Shown here piece by piece: positions 6,181 through 13,916 of a DNA stretch of 13,984 nt. Source of the DNA: an uncultured Succinivibrio sp. (GTDB lineage: Bacteria; Pseudomonadota; Gammaproteobacteria; Enterobacterales; Succinivibrionaceae); assembly GCA_902772715.1 (NCBI GenBank), contig CACYBT010000189.1:1-13984 (forward strand), read 5' to 3'. The notes below the pieces were generated by a model. It ran no database searches and had not been told where the DNA came from. It saw only the letters and a program-made list of their open reading frames with translations. Each line of letters starts with the position of its first letter. Positions within the stretch are counted from its first letter, which is position 1. The position numbers and the translations under genes were made by a program.

Positions 6181-8448
6181 ATGACAGAGCACTCGAATTC
6201 AATTCTGTTAGCCTTGCGCAAAATCATTGAAAAAGTTTCAGCAAAACGTACTTTTGAAGAAGCGGTTAATTCTCTTGTTGAGGAAATCAGAATTGCCACT
6301 GGAGCAGACTGCTGTTCCCTGTATATTAAGGTGGCGCATCGCAAGGTGTTAAAACTCTCGGCGACGGATGGTTTGCAAAAGGACTCTATCGGAAAGGCGA
6401 CTCTTGAAATCGGAGAGGGCCTGGTGGGGTTAGTGGCCAAAAAACAGGAGCTAATCAATCTTGCCGATGCTCCGTCCCATCCTAATTTTAAATATATGCC
6501 GGATGTCGGAGAGGATGAATTTTCATCCTTTTTGGGAGTTCCCATTCTAAATCAGGGGGAGATTTTAGGCGTATTAGTTATCCAGTGCAAGGAAAAACGT
6601 GTCTTTGGGGAACAGGAGGAAACGCTTTTAATTACTCTTTCTGCTCAGATAGCCTCAACCATTTCTCTTAACCGTTCCATTAAGGTTAATGAGGAACTCA
6701 AGGTCATGCGCTACAAGGGCAAAAAAGGCTCAGGGTCGATCGCCATTGCGCAGGCGGTGGTATATAAACCTCCGGTTACCTTTGAAAATATTCAGATTAT
6801 GTATGCCGATGACAAGGATATACAGTCTGAACTGTTTCATCAGACCATGTTTCAGCTGCAGATGGAAATGGATAAGGCCAACCTCTATCTGCAGGAGAAC
6901 CGGCACGATATGGCAGCCTCAGGCTATATGTCAGGGTATGGCAGCATGCTTGATGATCCTGAATTTGAAGAAGAGGTGGATGCGGAAATCTTCAATAAGG
7001 GCTATGCGGCCACTTCGGCAGTCAAGATTGTGGCTATGCACCGGATAGAAGATGCCCTGCATCAGGGAGATGATGATAAAGCCCGGGATATGCGTGATTT
7101 TATCTCGATTCTGATTTCAAGACTGGTGCATCTTGCTCCTAAGGAGACGGATTTATCCTCGCCGGTGGTGGTAGTGGTGCAGAGTATGCCTGCCGCGCTG
7201 GTTGCCGAAATGACCAAGGATAAAATTGCAGGTTTTGTCTGTCTTGACAGTTCTACTTCGGCACATACCTCTATACTGGCCAGGGATTTAGGTATCCCGG
7301 CGGTTATTGGCGTGAATCTCGATATTGCCGATATCGACGGCCGTACTATTATTGTGGACGGTCAAAATTCCGAGGTCCTAGTAGATCCGCCATCCAGTCT
7401 CCTTGATGAGTACACGCAGCTTATAGCCATCAACAAAAAAGAGAACAACCTTTTTGAAAAAGGCAAAACAGATCCTGCGGTTACACTTGACGGCAAACGC
7501 ATCACGGTGCAGTTAAATGCCGGACTTGATCATAAGGATACAGATTTTTCAGGACAGATAGACGGTATTGGTCTTTACCGTACCGAAATTTCGTTTATGC
7601 TCTGTGATAAATTCCCCTCAGAAGAGCAGCAGACTTTTTGGTATAAGAATCTGTTGTCAAGATTCAAGGGAATTCAGGTATGTATGCGTACTCTTGATGT
7701 GGGCGGCGACAAATCACTTTCCTATCTGCCGATTGAAGAGAACAATCCGGCTTTAGGCTGGAGAGGTATTCGCGTACTCATTGATCAGCCCAATATTTTT
7801 AAGACGCAGCTGCGGGCCATGATTGCCGCTCAGAAGGATTTTGGCAATCTTGAAGTGATGGTGCCCATGGTTTCAAGACTTGAAGAGGTACTCATTACCA
7901 AGCGTATTCTCAATGAGGCTATAGGCGAACTTGAAAAGGAATATGACACTCCTATCAAGCGCCCTCGTTTTGGTATTATGATTGAGGTTCCATGTGTGGG
8001 GCTTATGATGGATGAACTTGCATCAGAATGTGATTTTTTCTCCATCGGTTCTAATGATCTTATCTCATATATGTTTGCCGCAGACAGAAACAATCCTAAG
8101 GTTTCCAAACTTTTTGATGCTTTCAATCCGGCTGCGGTAAGATATTTCAAATATTTGTCAGCAAGAGCCAAATCCCTGCAGCGCCCGATTTCGGTATGCG
8201 GGGAAATTGCCGGTTCTCCATTAGGCTGTTTACTGCTTTTATCCTTGGGATATACCACGCTGTCCATGAATTATTCACAGATTGCGATGGTCAAGTACAT
8301 CATTCGCAATGTCGACCTGGCAGAGCTCATTGCCTTAGGTAAACGCGCCCTGGCATTAAATTCAAGTGTCAAGATTAAACAGTTGTATATTGAATATATG
8401 AAAGAAAAGGGACTTTACTGGATAGTTCAGAGTAAGTCTGTAGGTTAA
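6181..8448 (+). CDS. ptsP: Phosphoenolpyruvate-protein phosphotransferase PtsP (nitrogen PTS enzyme I, EI-Ntr)
   Basis: EI-Ntr takes phosphate from PEP onto a histidine and passes it to NPr, a regulatory phosphorelay linked to nitrogen, potassium and envelope control. Order of domains in 755 aa: a GAF sensor domain (about 10-165, with GEGLVGLV, INLADAPSHPNFKY and FLGVPIL), a linker and HPr-binding part, the phosphohistidine domain with His362 in TSAHTSILARDLGIP, then the PEP-binding barrel (GIGLYRTEISFML, RTLDVGGDKSLSYLPI, NPALGWRGIR, FFSIGSNDL, and Cys673 in SVCGEIAG). The residue before the active His is Ala where enzyme I proteins usually have Ser. The ATG at 6181 has AGGAGA ten bases upstream and gives the GAF N-terminus of E. 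coli PtsP; earlier in-frame starts fall inside rppH. It is the second gene of the operon, followed after 15 bp by thyA. Confidence 0.95.
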   Translation: MTEHSNSILLALRKIIEKVSAKRTFEEAVNSLVEEIRIATGADCCSLYIKVAHRKVLKLSATDGLQKDSIGKATLEIGEGLVGLVAKKQELINLADAPSHPNFKYMPDVGEDEFSSFLGVPILNQGEILGVLVIQCKEKRVFGEQEETLLITLSAQIASTISLNRSIKVNEELKVMRYKGKKGSGSIAIAQAVVYKPPVTFENIQIMYADDKDIQSELFHQTMFQLQMEMDKANLYLQENRHDMAASGYMSGYGSMLDDPEFEEEVDAEIFNKGYAATSAVKIVAMHRIEDALHQGDDDKARDMRDFISILISRLVHLAPKETDLSSPVVVVVQSMPAALVAEMTKDKIAGFVCLDSSTSAHTSILARDLGIPAVIGVNLDIADIDGRTIIVDGQNSEVLVDPPSSLLDEYTQLIAINKKENNLFEKGKTDPAVTLDGKRITVQLNAGLDHKDTDFSGQIDGIGLYRTEISFMLCDKFPSEEQQTFWYKNLLSRFKGIQVCMRTLDVGGDKSLSYLPIEENNPALGWRGIRVLIDQPNIFKTQLRAMIAAQKDFGNLEVMVPMVSRLEEVLITKRILNEAIGELEKEYDTPIKRPRFGIMIEVPCVGLMMDELASECDFFSIGSNDLISYMFAADRNNPKVSKLFDAFNPAAVRYFKYLSARAKSLQRPISVCGEIAGSPLGCLLLLSLGYTTLSMNYSQIAMVKYIIRNVDLAELIALGKRALALNSSVKIKQLYIEYMKEKGLYWIVQSKSVG

Positions 8449-8463
8449 AAAAAGGATTATATT

Positions 8464-9258
8464 GTGCAGGTTTATTTAGATTTATTGAAGAAAATCATGG
8501 ATGAAGGGGCAGACAGAGACGATAGAACCGGAACTGGCACCCGTTCTCTTTTTGGTACGCAGATGCGCTTTGATCTTACTAAGGGGTTTCCCCTGGTAAC
8601 TACCAAAAAATGTCATTTAAAATCAATTATTCATGAGTTGTTATGGTTTATCTCAGGCTCCACGAATATTGGCTATCTCAAGGAAAACGGAGTTAGGATC
8701 TGGAATGAGTGGGCTGATGAAAACGGTGATTTGGGGCCAGTGTACGGAAAACAGTGGCGCGATTTTGAGACTCAGGACGGCCGCCATATCGATCAGCTAA
8801 AAAATGCCATTGATGAGATTAAGCATAATCCTGATTCAAGACGCATCATCGTCTGTGCCTGGAATCCTGGCGATGTCGACAAGATGGCTCTGCCGCCTTG
8901 CCATACGCTCTATCAGTTTTATGTGCAGAAGGGGACTTTGTCCTGTCAGCTATATCAGCGCTCTGCTGATATGTTCCTAGGGGTGCCTTTTAACATAGCA
9001 AGTTACGCTCTTTTAACCATGATTGTGGCTTACGACTGTGGACTTACACCTAAGGATTTTGTGTGGACGGGAGGAGATACTCATATCTACAAAAATCATT
9101 TTGAACAGGTAAAACTGCAGTTAACAAGAACCCCAAGGCCTCTGCCGCGTATGCTTATCAAACGCCGGGCGGAAAGTGTTTTTGATTACAAGTATGAGGA
9201 TTTTGAGCTTGTGGATTACGATCCATATCCTGCAATCAAGGGTGAGGTTTCAGTGTAA
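8464..9258 (+). CDS. thyA: Thymidylate synthase ThyA
   Basis: Makes dTMP from dUMP using methylene-tetrahydrofolate; cytosolic homodimer. The 264-aa length equals that of E. coli ThyA. The nucleophile Cys146 stands in ALPPCHTLYQF. RTGTGT (21-26) near the N-terminus, DSRRIIV (124-130), QRSADMFLGVPFNIASYALL and the GGDTHIYKNH block match the family throughout, as does the C-terminal DYDPYPAIKGEVSV. The start is GTG with AAAGGA about seven bases upstream, and it gives the usual N-terminus (MQVYLDLLKKIMDEG). In E. coli lgt directly precedes thyA; here ptsP does. sdhE follows after two bases. Confidence 0.97.
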   Translation: MQVYLDLLKKIMDEGADRDDRTGTGTRSLFGTQMRFDLTKGFPLVTTKKCHLKSIIHELLWFISGSTNIGYLKENGVRIWNEWADENGDLGPVYGKQWRDFETQDGRHIDQLKNAIDEIKHNPDSRRIIVCAWNPGDVDKMALPPCHTLYQFYVQKGTLSCQLYQRSADMFLGVPFNIASYALLTMIVAYDCGLTPKDFVWTGGDTHIYKNHFEQVKLQLTRTPRPLPRMLIKRRAESVFDYKYEDFELVDYDPYPAIKGEVSV

Positions 9259-9260
9259 TT

Positions 9261-9527
9261 ATGGTTAATGTGAGTGGCAAGATAAAATGGCAGTCGCGTC
9301 GGGGTATGCGTGAACTTGACCTGATGCTGCTGCCTTTTGTGGAGGAAGATCTGTCCCATACAGATGAACAGTTTCTCAAGGATTATGAAGATCTGCTTTT
9401 AGCCTCAGATCTTGAACTTGTGCACTGGTTTAACGGTACTAAAACCCCTGATAGTAAATCACGGCAGAAAGTGGTGGACTACATTAAGGCATGCCATGCA
9501 AAACGCATGGGTAAAGAGGGCGTGTAA
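9261..9527 (+). CDS. sdhE: FAD assembly factor SdhE (SDH5 / YgfY / CptB family)
   Basis: Small cytosolic chaperone that promotes covalent FAD attachment to SdhA and, in enterobacteria, FrdA. The defining R-G-x-x-E motif is present as RRGMRELD (RG at 14-15, Glu18). The rest fits the five-helix family: LPFVEEDLS, FLKDYEDLLLASDLELVHWFNG and a basic C-terminal helix. At 88 aa it has the E. coli length. It starts two bases after thyA, and its TAA overlaps the srmB ATG as TAATG, so translation is probably coupled. In E. coli sdhE pairs with cptA (ygfX), which is absent here. In an anaerobic succinate producer its main client is likely to be fumarate reductase (inference). Older annotations call this family antitoxin CptB. 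Confidence 0.93.
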   Translation: MVNVSGKIKWQSRRGMRELDLMLLPFVEEDLSHTDEQFLKDYEDLLLASDLELVHWFNGTKTPDSKSRQKVVDYIKACHAKRMGKEGV

Positions 9528-10867
9528 TGGATTTTAGCGAATTTCTGCTGCCTGATTTTCTCAAGGATAACATCAGGGCACTGGGCTGGGAAAAGCCGAC
9601 CCCCATTCAGTATCTGTGCATAAAGGATGCGCTGTTGGGTAAGGATATTCTGGGAGGATCTCCTACCGGTTCTGGAAAGTCAGGGGCTTTTCTCATTCCG
9701 CTTATTGCCAGACTTTTTGCCAAAAAGTCACAGGGCATAGGGGCGCTCATCCTTGAACCTACCCGCGAACTTGCCCTGCAGGTAGAGGCTGTGCTTTTAA
9801 AACTTTTACAGGGACAGTCGCTTCTGCGCGCAGGTACGATTATCGGCGGGGGCTCCCGTGAGGTGGAACGCGATGATCCCAGTGACATAATCTGTGCAAC
9901 GCCGGGAAGACTTGGTGAATACCTCAAAAAAGGCTGGATTAGTACCGATGAAGTACAGGTCTATGTGATTGATGAGGCAGACCGCATGCTGGATATGGGC
10001 TTTAAGGATGAAGTCAACAGTATTACCGCAGCCTTAAAAAAGCGCAGTCTGACCATGCTTTTTTCTGCTACTCTAGAAGGGCGCGGCATTAGAGATTTTG
10101 CTGAAGTTTCCCTCCATAATCCCGTAGAGGTGCGTCTTACGGCAGGGGAGGAAACAGCTGAAAAGATGCCGGAAAATCTGTCAGCCCGCGCTTATTATGC
10201 AGCCGGTGAGCCTCAGAAAATCAGAATTTTAAGTCATCTTCTAACTACAGTCCCCGAGCGCGCCATTGTCTTTGTAAAACAGAAGGAAAAGGTCGGAAAA
10301 GTCGAAAGCGCTTTGCGCCGTTTAAGGTTTTCCTGTGCCACCTTGCATGGCGATCTGTCGATGAATGAACGCAAGGCTGCCATCAGAAATTTTACTGAAG
10401 GAAATAAAAGCATCCTGATTGCGACGGATGTGGCCGCTAGGGGACTTGATCTGCCGCAGGTAGGCTATGTCTATAATTATGATATGCCGCCTAATGCTGC
10501 AGTTTACGTGCATAGAGCCGGCAGAACCGCGCGTGCCGGACAGAAGGGTGTGGTAGTTAGCCTGGTGATGGGCAATGAAATGGAATTTTTGACAAAACTT
10601 GAGAATTACACCAAGGTGCCTATTGAAAAGCGTGCCATAGCCAATGTCTGTGCGGCGTTTCCAAGTTCGTCAAAGGAAGGAGGCAGCCTGGGAAAACGCG
10701 TCTCCAGAGCCTCGACAGGCGGACACGGGGGCTTTGATAAAAAGCATGAGGATAAAGATAAGGCGCGCAAGATAAAACTGCGTTTGCGGGACAAGAAGAA
10801 TAAGGGAAAGCCTGATTTTGCGGCGAAAAGAGCCAAAAAGGCTCTACGTAAGCAGAATGCGGAGTGA
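9527..10867 (+). CDS. srmB: DEAD-box RNA helicase, SrmB-like
   Basis: ATP-dependent RNA helicase; E. coli SrmB acts early in 50S ribosome assembly. Motifs are complete: Q motif with Gln28 (KPTPIQ), Walker A SPTGSGKS (45-52, Ser in place of the usual Thr after Lys), PTRELA, TPGR, DEAD (149-152), SAT (180-182) in FSATLEG, then the second RecA domain with IVFVKQKEK, ATDVAARGLDLPQV and HRAGRTARAG. FSATLEG, the NFTEGNKSILIATDVAARG stretch and the highly basic tail (after about residue 400, rich in Lys/Arg, presumably RNA-binding) resemble SrmB more than DeaD, RhlB or RhlE, though subfamily choice is by eye. GAGGG lies a few bases before the ATG, which overlaps the sdhE stop. Last gene of the operon. 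Confidence 0.88.
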   Translation: MDFSEFLLPDFLKDNIRALGWEKPTPIQYLCIKDALLGKDILGGSPTGSGKSGAFLIPLIARLFAKKSQGIGALILEPTRELALQVEAVLLKLLQGQSLLRAGTIIGGGSREVERDDPSDIICATPGRLGEYLKKGWISTDEVQVYVIDEADRMLDMGFKDEVNSITAALKKRSLTMLFSATLEGRGIRDFAEVSLHNPVEVRLTAGEETAEKMPENLSARAYYAAGEPQKIRILSHLLTTVPERAIVFVKQKEKVGKVESALRRLRFSCATLHGDLSMNERKAAIRNFTEGNKSILIATDVAARGLDLPQVGYVYNYDMPPNAAVYVHRAGRTARAGQKGVVVSLVMGNEMEFLTKLENYTKVPIEKRAIANVCAAFPSSSKEGGSLGKRVSRASTGGHGGFDKKHEDKDKARKIKLRLRDKKNKGKPDFAAKRAKKALRKQNAE

Positions 10868-11164
10868 CGTCAGTGATGAGAGACTATGAACTCTGTTCGC
10901 CATTTTATAAGTTCGGCGACTGTGACTGCGCATAACTTATTATGTTGTGGTGTGATATTTTTGTTTAAGGCTTGGAATTTAACCTGTATGCGGCATGGCG
11001 CTGTGTTGTCAGCATATGAATTTTCCCGTGATGGCTAGTAAGTTTTGACTATTCTTTTTTTCTGATAAATTCCACCTTGAAAAAACATTATTTTCTTGAA
11101 TAAAAAAGGGGGCGGCAGGCAATCCCTCACACGGCCATGGCCACGGAGATTGTCTCTATATACT
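10868..11164. other. Intergenic region upstream of nagA
   Basis: No protein-coding gene is evident. No hairpin plus T-run follows srmB; the best stem is TCGCC/GGCGA near 10898-10920 without a T-run. Two weak promoter candidates point to nagA: TTGACT (11045) with TAAATT (11066) at 15 bp, and TTGAAA (11077) with ATAAAA (11100) at 17 bp. The last 60 bases are suddenly G+C-rich, with a perfect 10-bp palindrome GGCCATGGCC (11133-11142) and a small GAGA-TTG-TCTC stem just before the start codon. Confidence 0.4.
11077..11105 (+). promoter_or_regulatory. Tentative promoter for nagA-rpiR
   Basis: TTGAAA at 11077-11082, a 17-bp spacer, and ATAAAA at 11100-11105. The -10 is poor, and a competing TTGACT/TAAATT pair lies about 30 bp upstream. 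This would leave a leader of about 50 nt containing the GC-rich palindromic stretch. Confidence 0.3.
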
Positions 11165-12328
11165 ATGACAGTTACTGTAATTAAAAATGTACAACTGCAT
11201 GTGACTTCAGAAGAGTTTGTCGACATGGATTCCGTTGCCATTATGGAACACCGCATTGTCCCGGTGACAGATGCGATTTTGGAAGATGGCTCAGCTGAGG
11301 AAATTGATGGCGGAGGGTGTCATCTGTGTCCTGGTTTTATTGATCTTCTGGTGAATGGCTGCGGGGGAGTTTCCTTTGCGCAGACACCTTCGGTTGAAAC
11401 TCTTGATACCATGCGCCGCTGGCTTACTGCCCACGGTACTACCGTTTTTGTGCCGACCATGATTTCAGGATCGCGTGAAAACCTCTCCAAAGGTCTTGCG
11501 GCAGTTGCCGAATTTAAGGAAAAGCATCCTACCATGTGTCCCGGTATGCATATGGAAGGACCTTTTATTTCTACAAATCATTCTGGTTTCCAGCCTAAGG
11601 GCTATATCAGAGCCTTTTCTCAGCAGGATTTGGAGTTTCTTGCAGAATTCCGTGATGCTATTGCCTATATGACTATTGCCCCTGAAATTGTAAGGCCTAA
11701 GGGAATTTTGGATTTACTGGCACTGCATATCCGCCTTTCCTTGGGACATACTGCGATTACCTACCAGGAGGCAATGCAGTCTTTTAAGGCTGGTATCAAT
11801 AATGTTACCCATCTTTTCAACGGCATGAAACCGATTATCGGTCGTGAACCGGGGCTTGCCGGTGCAACGCTGCAGAGTGAGAAGGCCTTTGCCTCAGTTA
11901 TTGCCGATGGCCGTCATGTTCATCCTTCACTTATTCAGTTTGCGCATAAAATGCTCAATGATCGTTTTTACATCGTGTCAGATTCACAGGCTGTGGCTGG
12001 CATGAGTAAGGCACCGGCCTCCTTTGTGCTAGGAGGTACGGAAATCTTTGTAGATCATAAGCGTGGACTTATTGATGGCAAGGGAGCCTATGCCGGCACC
12101 ACCATGACAATGTTTGACGGCGTGCGTTATCTGGTACAGCACTGTGGTTTTGAACTTGAGGATGCGTTAACCGCCGCCACCTATACTCCGGCTCGGGTCC
12201 TTGGTTTAACTGATCGTGGCCGTATTGAAGGTGGTTTTATTGCGGATATGGTACTGTTTGACGATGAGTTTAAGATTATTCGCGTCTTCCAAAACGGTTA
12301 TATGAAACAGTCTATAGAGTTATTCTAG
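11165..12328 (+). CDS. nagA: N-acetylglucosamine-6-phosphate deacetylase NagA
   Basis: Converts GlcNAc-6-phosphate to glucosamine-6-phosphate and acetate, the first committed step of amino-sugar use and of cell-wall sugar recycling. With the ATG at 11165 (387 aa, against 382 in E. coli), the metal and catalytic residues fall at the E. coli numbers: Glu131 (HMEGPF), His195 (SLGHT), His216 (VTHLFN), His251 (ADGRHVHP) and catalytic Asp273 (VSDSQAVAG). The first barrel strand reads FIDLLVNGCGG, lacking the HxH of two-metal amidohydrolases, so a single-metal enzyme like that of E. coli is expected. A TTG at 11096 is in frame but adds 23 unrelated residues. No strong ribosome site precedes the ATG: GGAGA lies about 15 bases away. 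nagB and a PTS transporter are not in the window. One base separates it from the regulator gene. Confidence 0.93.
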   Translation: MTVTVIKNVQLHVTSEEFVDMDSVAIMEHRIVPVTDAILEDGSAEEIDGGGCHLCPGFIDLLVNGCGGVSFAQTPSVETLDTMRRWLTAHGTTVFVPTMISGSRENLSKGLAAVAEFKEKHPTMCPGMHMEGPFISTNHSGFQPKGYIRAFSQQDLEFLAEFRDAIAYMTIAPEIVRPKGILDLLALHIRLSLGHTAITYQEAMQSFKAGINNVTHLFNGMKPIIGREPGLAGATLQSEKAFASVIADGRHVHPSLIQFAHKMLNDRFYIVSDSQAVAGMSKAPASFVLGGTEIFVDHKRGLIDGKGAYAGTTMTMFDGVRYLVQHCGFELEDALTAATYTPARVLGLTDRGRIEGGFIADMVLFDDEFKIIRVFQNGYMKQSIELF

Positions 12329-12329
12329 A

Positions 12330-13271
12330 ATGCCAAATATATTAGAAAGAATTGCCCAGGAAAAGGATTTAACCAAATCAGAGCATAAACTTGCAAGTCT
12401 AGTGTTAAAAGATCCTGCGGCTATTTTAAATGAGAACATTAAGCAGTTAGCCCAAAGAGCAGGGGTCAGTGAACCTACGGTATTCAGATTCTGCAAGCGT
12501 TTCGGTGCTGACGGTTTTCCATCCTTTAAACTGGTTTTAAGCGGACTCGTTGCCAAGGAAAAGGGAGCTAAGGTTGAGTCTGTAAGACAGGGCGATACGG
12601 TTGAAGACATTGTTTTCAAAGTTCTGGGAGCGGCTCGTTCTTCTATCAGTGAAACTGAAAAACAGTTGGATGTTAATGCGGTCGCCCGGGCTATTGATCT
12701 TGTGAGTCAGGCGCGTCGGATTGTGCTTTTCTCTCAGGGAATGTCCGTATTTGCCACTGATGATTTTGAGACTAGGATGCTTAATCTTGGGTTTGTCTGT
12801 CATTCCTATCATGACCGACAGTCCATGTGTCTTTGTACCCCGGGTTTAAGAAGTGAGGATGTAGTGATTGCCTTATCAGCAACCGGCAGAAATCTGGACA
12901 TTCTTGAGGCCGCAAAACTAGTACGCAATTACAGTGCCTTTCTTATTGCCATTACCCCTTATAAATCGCCGCTGGCAGAAATCAGTTCGCTTGTATTACC
13001 CTCCTGTGAAAATATTGATATCAGCAATGATTCCATCTTTCATAATCGGATGTCGATGATGCTTATCGCACAGATCATAGTTGGAGGAGTAATGCTGCGT
13101 CGAGGCATAATGCTCAAGGAAATGAAGGATAAACTGGCCTATGTGCGTACAAAGTCCTATCTTCCAGATGAAGATCCTAAAGAGGCACAGTTGAATACAC
13201 AGAACACCGCAGCAGATGATGACACGCTACGTCCAGGCGCTCCCATCACGGAAATAACCTGGCGCTACTGA
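12330..13271 (+). CDS. RpiR/HexR-family transcriptional regulator (HTH + SIS domain)
   Basis: DNA-binding regulator that senses a phosphosugar. Residues 1-75 form the RpiR-type helix-turn-helix domain: LTKSEHKLASLVLKDPAAIL, then the recognition part from IKQLAQRAGVSEPTVFRFCK to GFPSFK. Residues about 115-255 form a SIS sugar-isomerase-fold domain (ARRIVLFSQGMSVF, VVIALSATGRNLDILEAAKL, AFLIAITPYKSPLAE). A polar tail of about 34 residues (280-313) extends past the SIS domain. The overall sequence is close to HexR, the regulator of central sugar metabolism, but the tight coupling to nagA suggests control of amino-sugar genes, perhaps with GlcNAc-6-P or GlcN-6-P as ligand (inference). Its ATG lies one base after the nagA stop, with only a weak GAG upstream, so it is probably translated by coupling. 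Confidence 0.88.
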   Translation: MPNILERIAQEKDLTKSEHKLASLVLKDPAAILNENIKQLAQRAGVSEPTVFRFCKRFGADGFPSFKLVLSGLVAKEKGAKVESVRQGDTVEDIVFKVLGAARSSISETEKQLDVNAVARAIDLVSQARRIVLFSQGMSVFATDDFETRMLNLGFVCHSYHDRQSMCLCTPGLRSEDVVIALSATGRNLDILEAAKLVRNYSAFLIAITPYKSPLAEISSLVLPSCENIDISNDSIFHNRMSMMLIAQIIVGGVMLRRGIMLKEMKDKLAYVRTKSYLPDEDPKEAQLNTQNTAADDDTLRPGAPITEITWRY

Positions 13272-13276
13272 TTTTC

Positions 13277-13315
13277 AAGGAGTATGTACTTTTACACAGA
13301 GAAAAGCTACTCCTT
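13277..13315. terminator. Hairpin between convergent genes (candidate bidirectional terminator)
   Basis: AAGGAGTA (13277-13284) pairs perfectly with TACTCCTT (13308-13315), and inside it CTTTT pairs with AAAAG around ACACAGAG. It begins six bases after the regulator's stop and sits between two convergent genes. The following plus-strand sequence (TCATATTATG) has no proper T-run, so it may stall or protect transcripts rather than end them cleanly. Confidence 0.45.
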
Positions 13316-13334
13316 TCATATTATGAGTTTATGG

Positions 13335-13916
13335 TTAATTATCAGGTCGTTGCCCATTTTCATCAACGTAGTAATTCTCATAGGCAATTTTTAAATATCT
13401 GTCAGTGATATACTGTTGGTTTTTAATGCGGTTACTCACATTTGTCATGAAATTATCTTTTTCAAAGAATTTAATGATCAGCATCAGATTCTTTACTAGG
13501 GAGTCCTTGATTCTACTGACGGCAGACTTACTGTTATTCGTCGTTTCAAAAAGTCTTAACTGATTTTTCATATCGATCACAATATGATGATTAAGATCAT
13601 ACAGAAGAAAGTTGTCATCATAGGTGCGACCTGAATATTTTTCATAGAAATCCTTGTAATCGGCAACTAAGGCCATAGGATCTTTTAACTGTGCTTCAAC
13701 TGCACGGATATATACGGCTAGACATTTGGCAACAAGCTCGGGGTGTTTTTTCCCAAAGTCCGCATCCACCACCATCATGATGGGGATCTCGGCATCAATG
13801 TCCTGTGCGGTAGCAGTTATTTTTAAGCCCCCCTGCTTGGCATCATAGGTGTAGGGAGACCACAAGGCCACACCACCATACTCGTGATTGGATTTAAGTA
13901 CAACTTTCCCAAACAT
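13335..13916 (-). pseudogene. 5'-truncated ABC transporter substrate-binding protein (NMT1/SsuA-like), C-terminal part
   Basis: A 193-residue open frame that corresponds to the second half of a periplasmic binding protein of the taurine/nitrate/NMT1-like group: YGGVALWSPYTYDAKQGG near its start, then IPIMMVVDADFGKKHPELVA, CLAVYIRAVEAQLKDP and a helical tail with YITDRYLKIAYE. Such proteins run over about 320-400 residues with a signal peptide; here there is neither signal peptide nor first lobe. The first Met looks like an internal residue, no ribosome site precedes it, and an in-frame TAG lies three codons upstream. The remaining 68 bp to the window edge show no SBP-like sequence in any frame. 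It is most likely a decayed or rearranged gene. The transported substrate cannot be inferred. No permease or ATPase gene is in view. Confidence 0.6.

Noticed and set aside
7830..8267. 145-codon minus-strand open frame inside ptsP
   Set aside because: Antisense shadow of strongly conserved PtsP barrel sequence.
10919..10940. Possible CRP site upstream of nagA
   Set aside because: Only one TGTGA half-site is present; the TCACA partner is missing.
11096..11164. TTG start extending nagA by 23 codons
   Set aside because: No ribosome site, an untypical Arg/Gly-rich extension, and the catalytic residues match E. coli numbering only with the 11165 start.
11137..11184. 15-codon leader peptide overlapping the nagA start
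   Set aside because: No proper ribosome site close to its ATG and no attenuator-like codon run or terminator stem.
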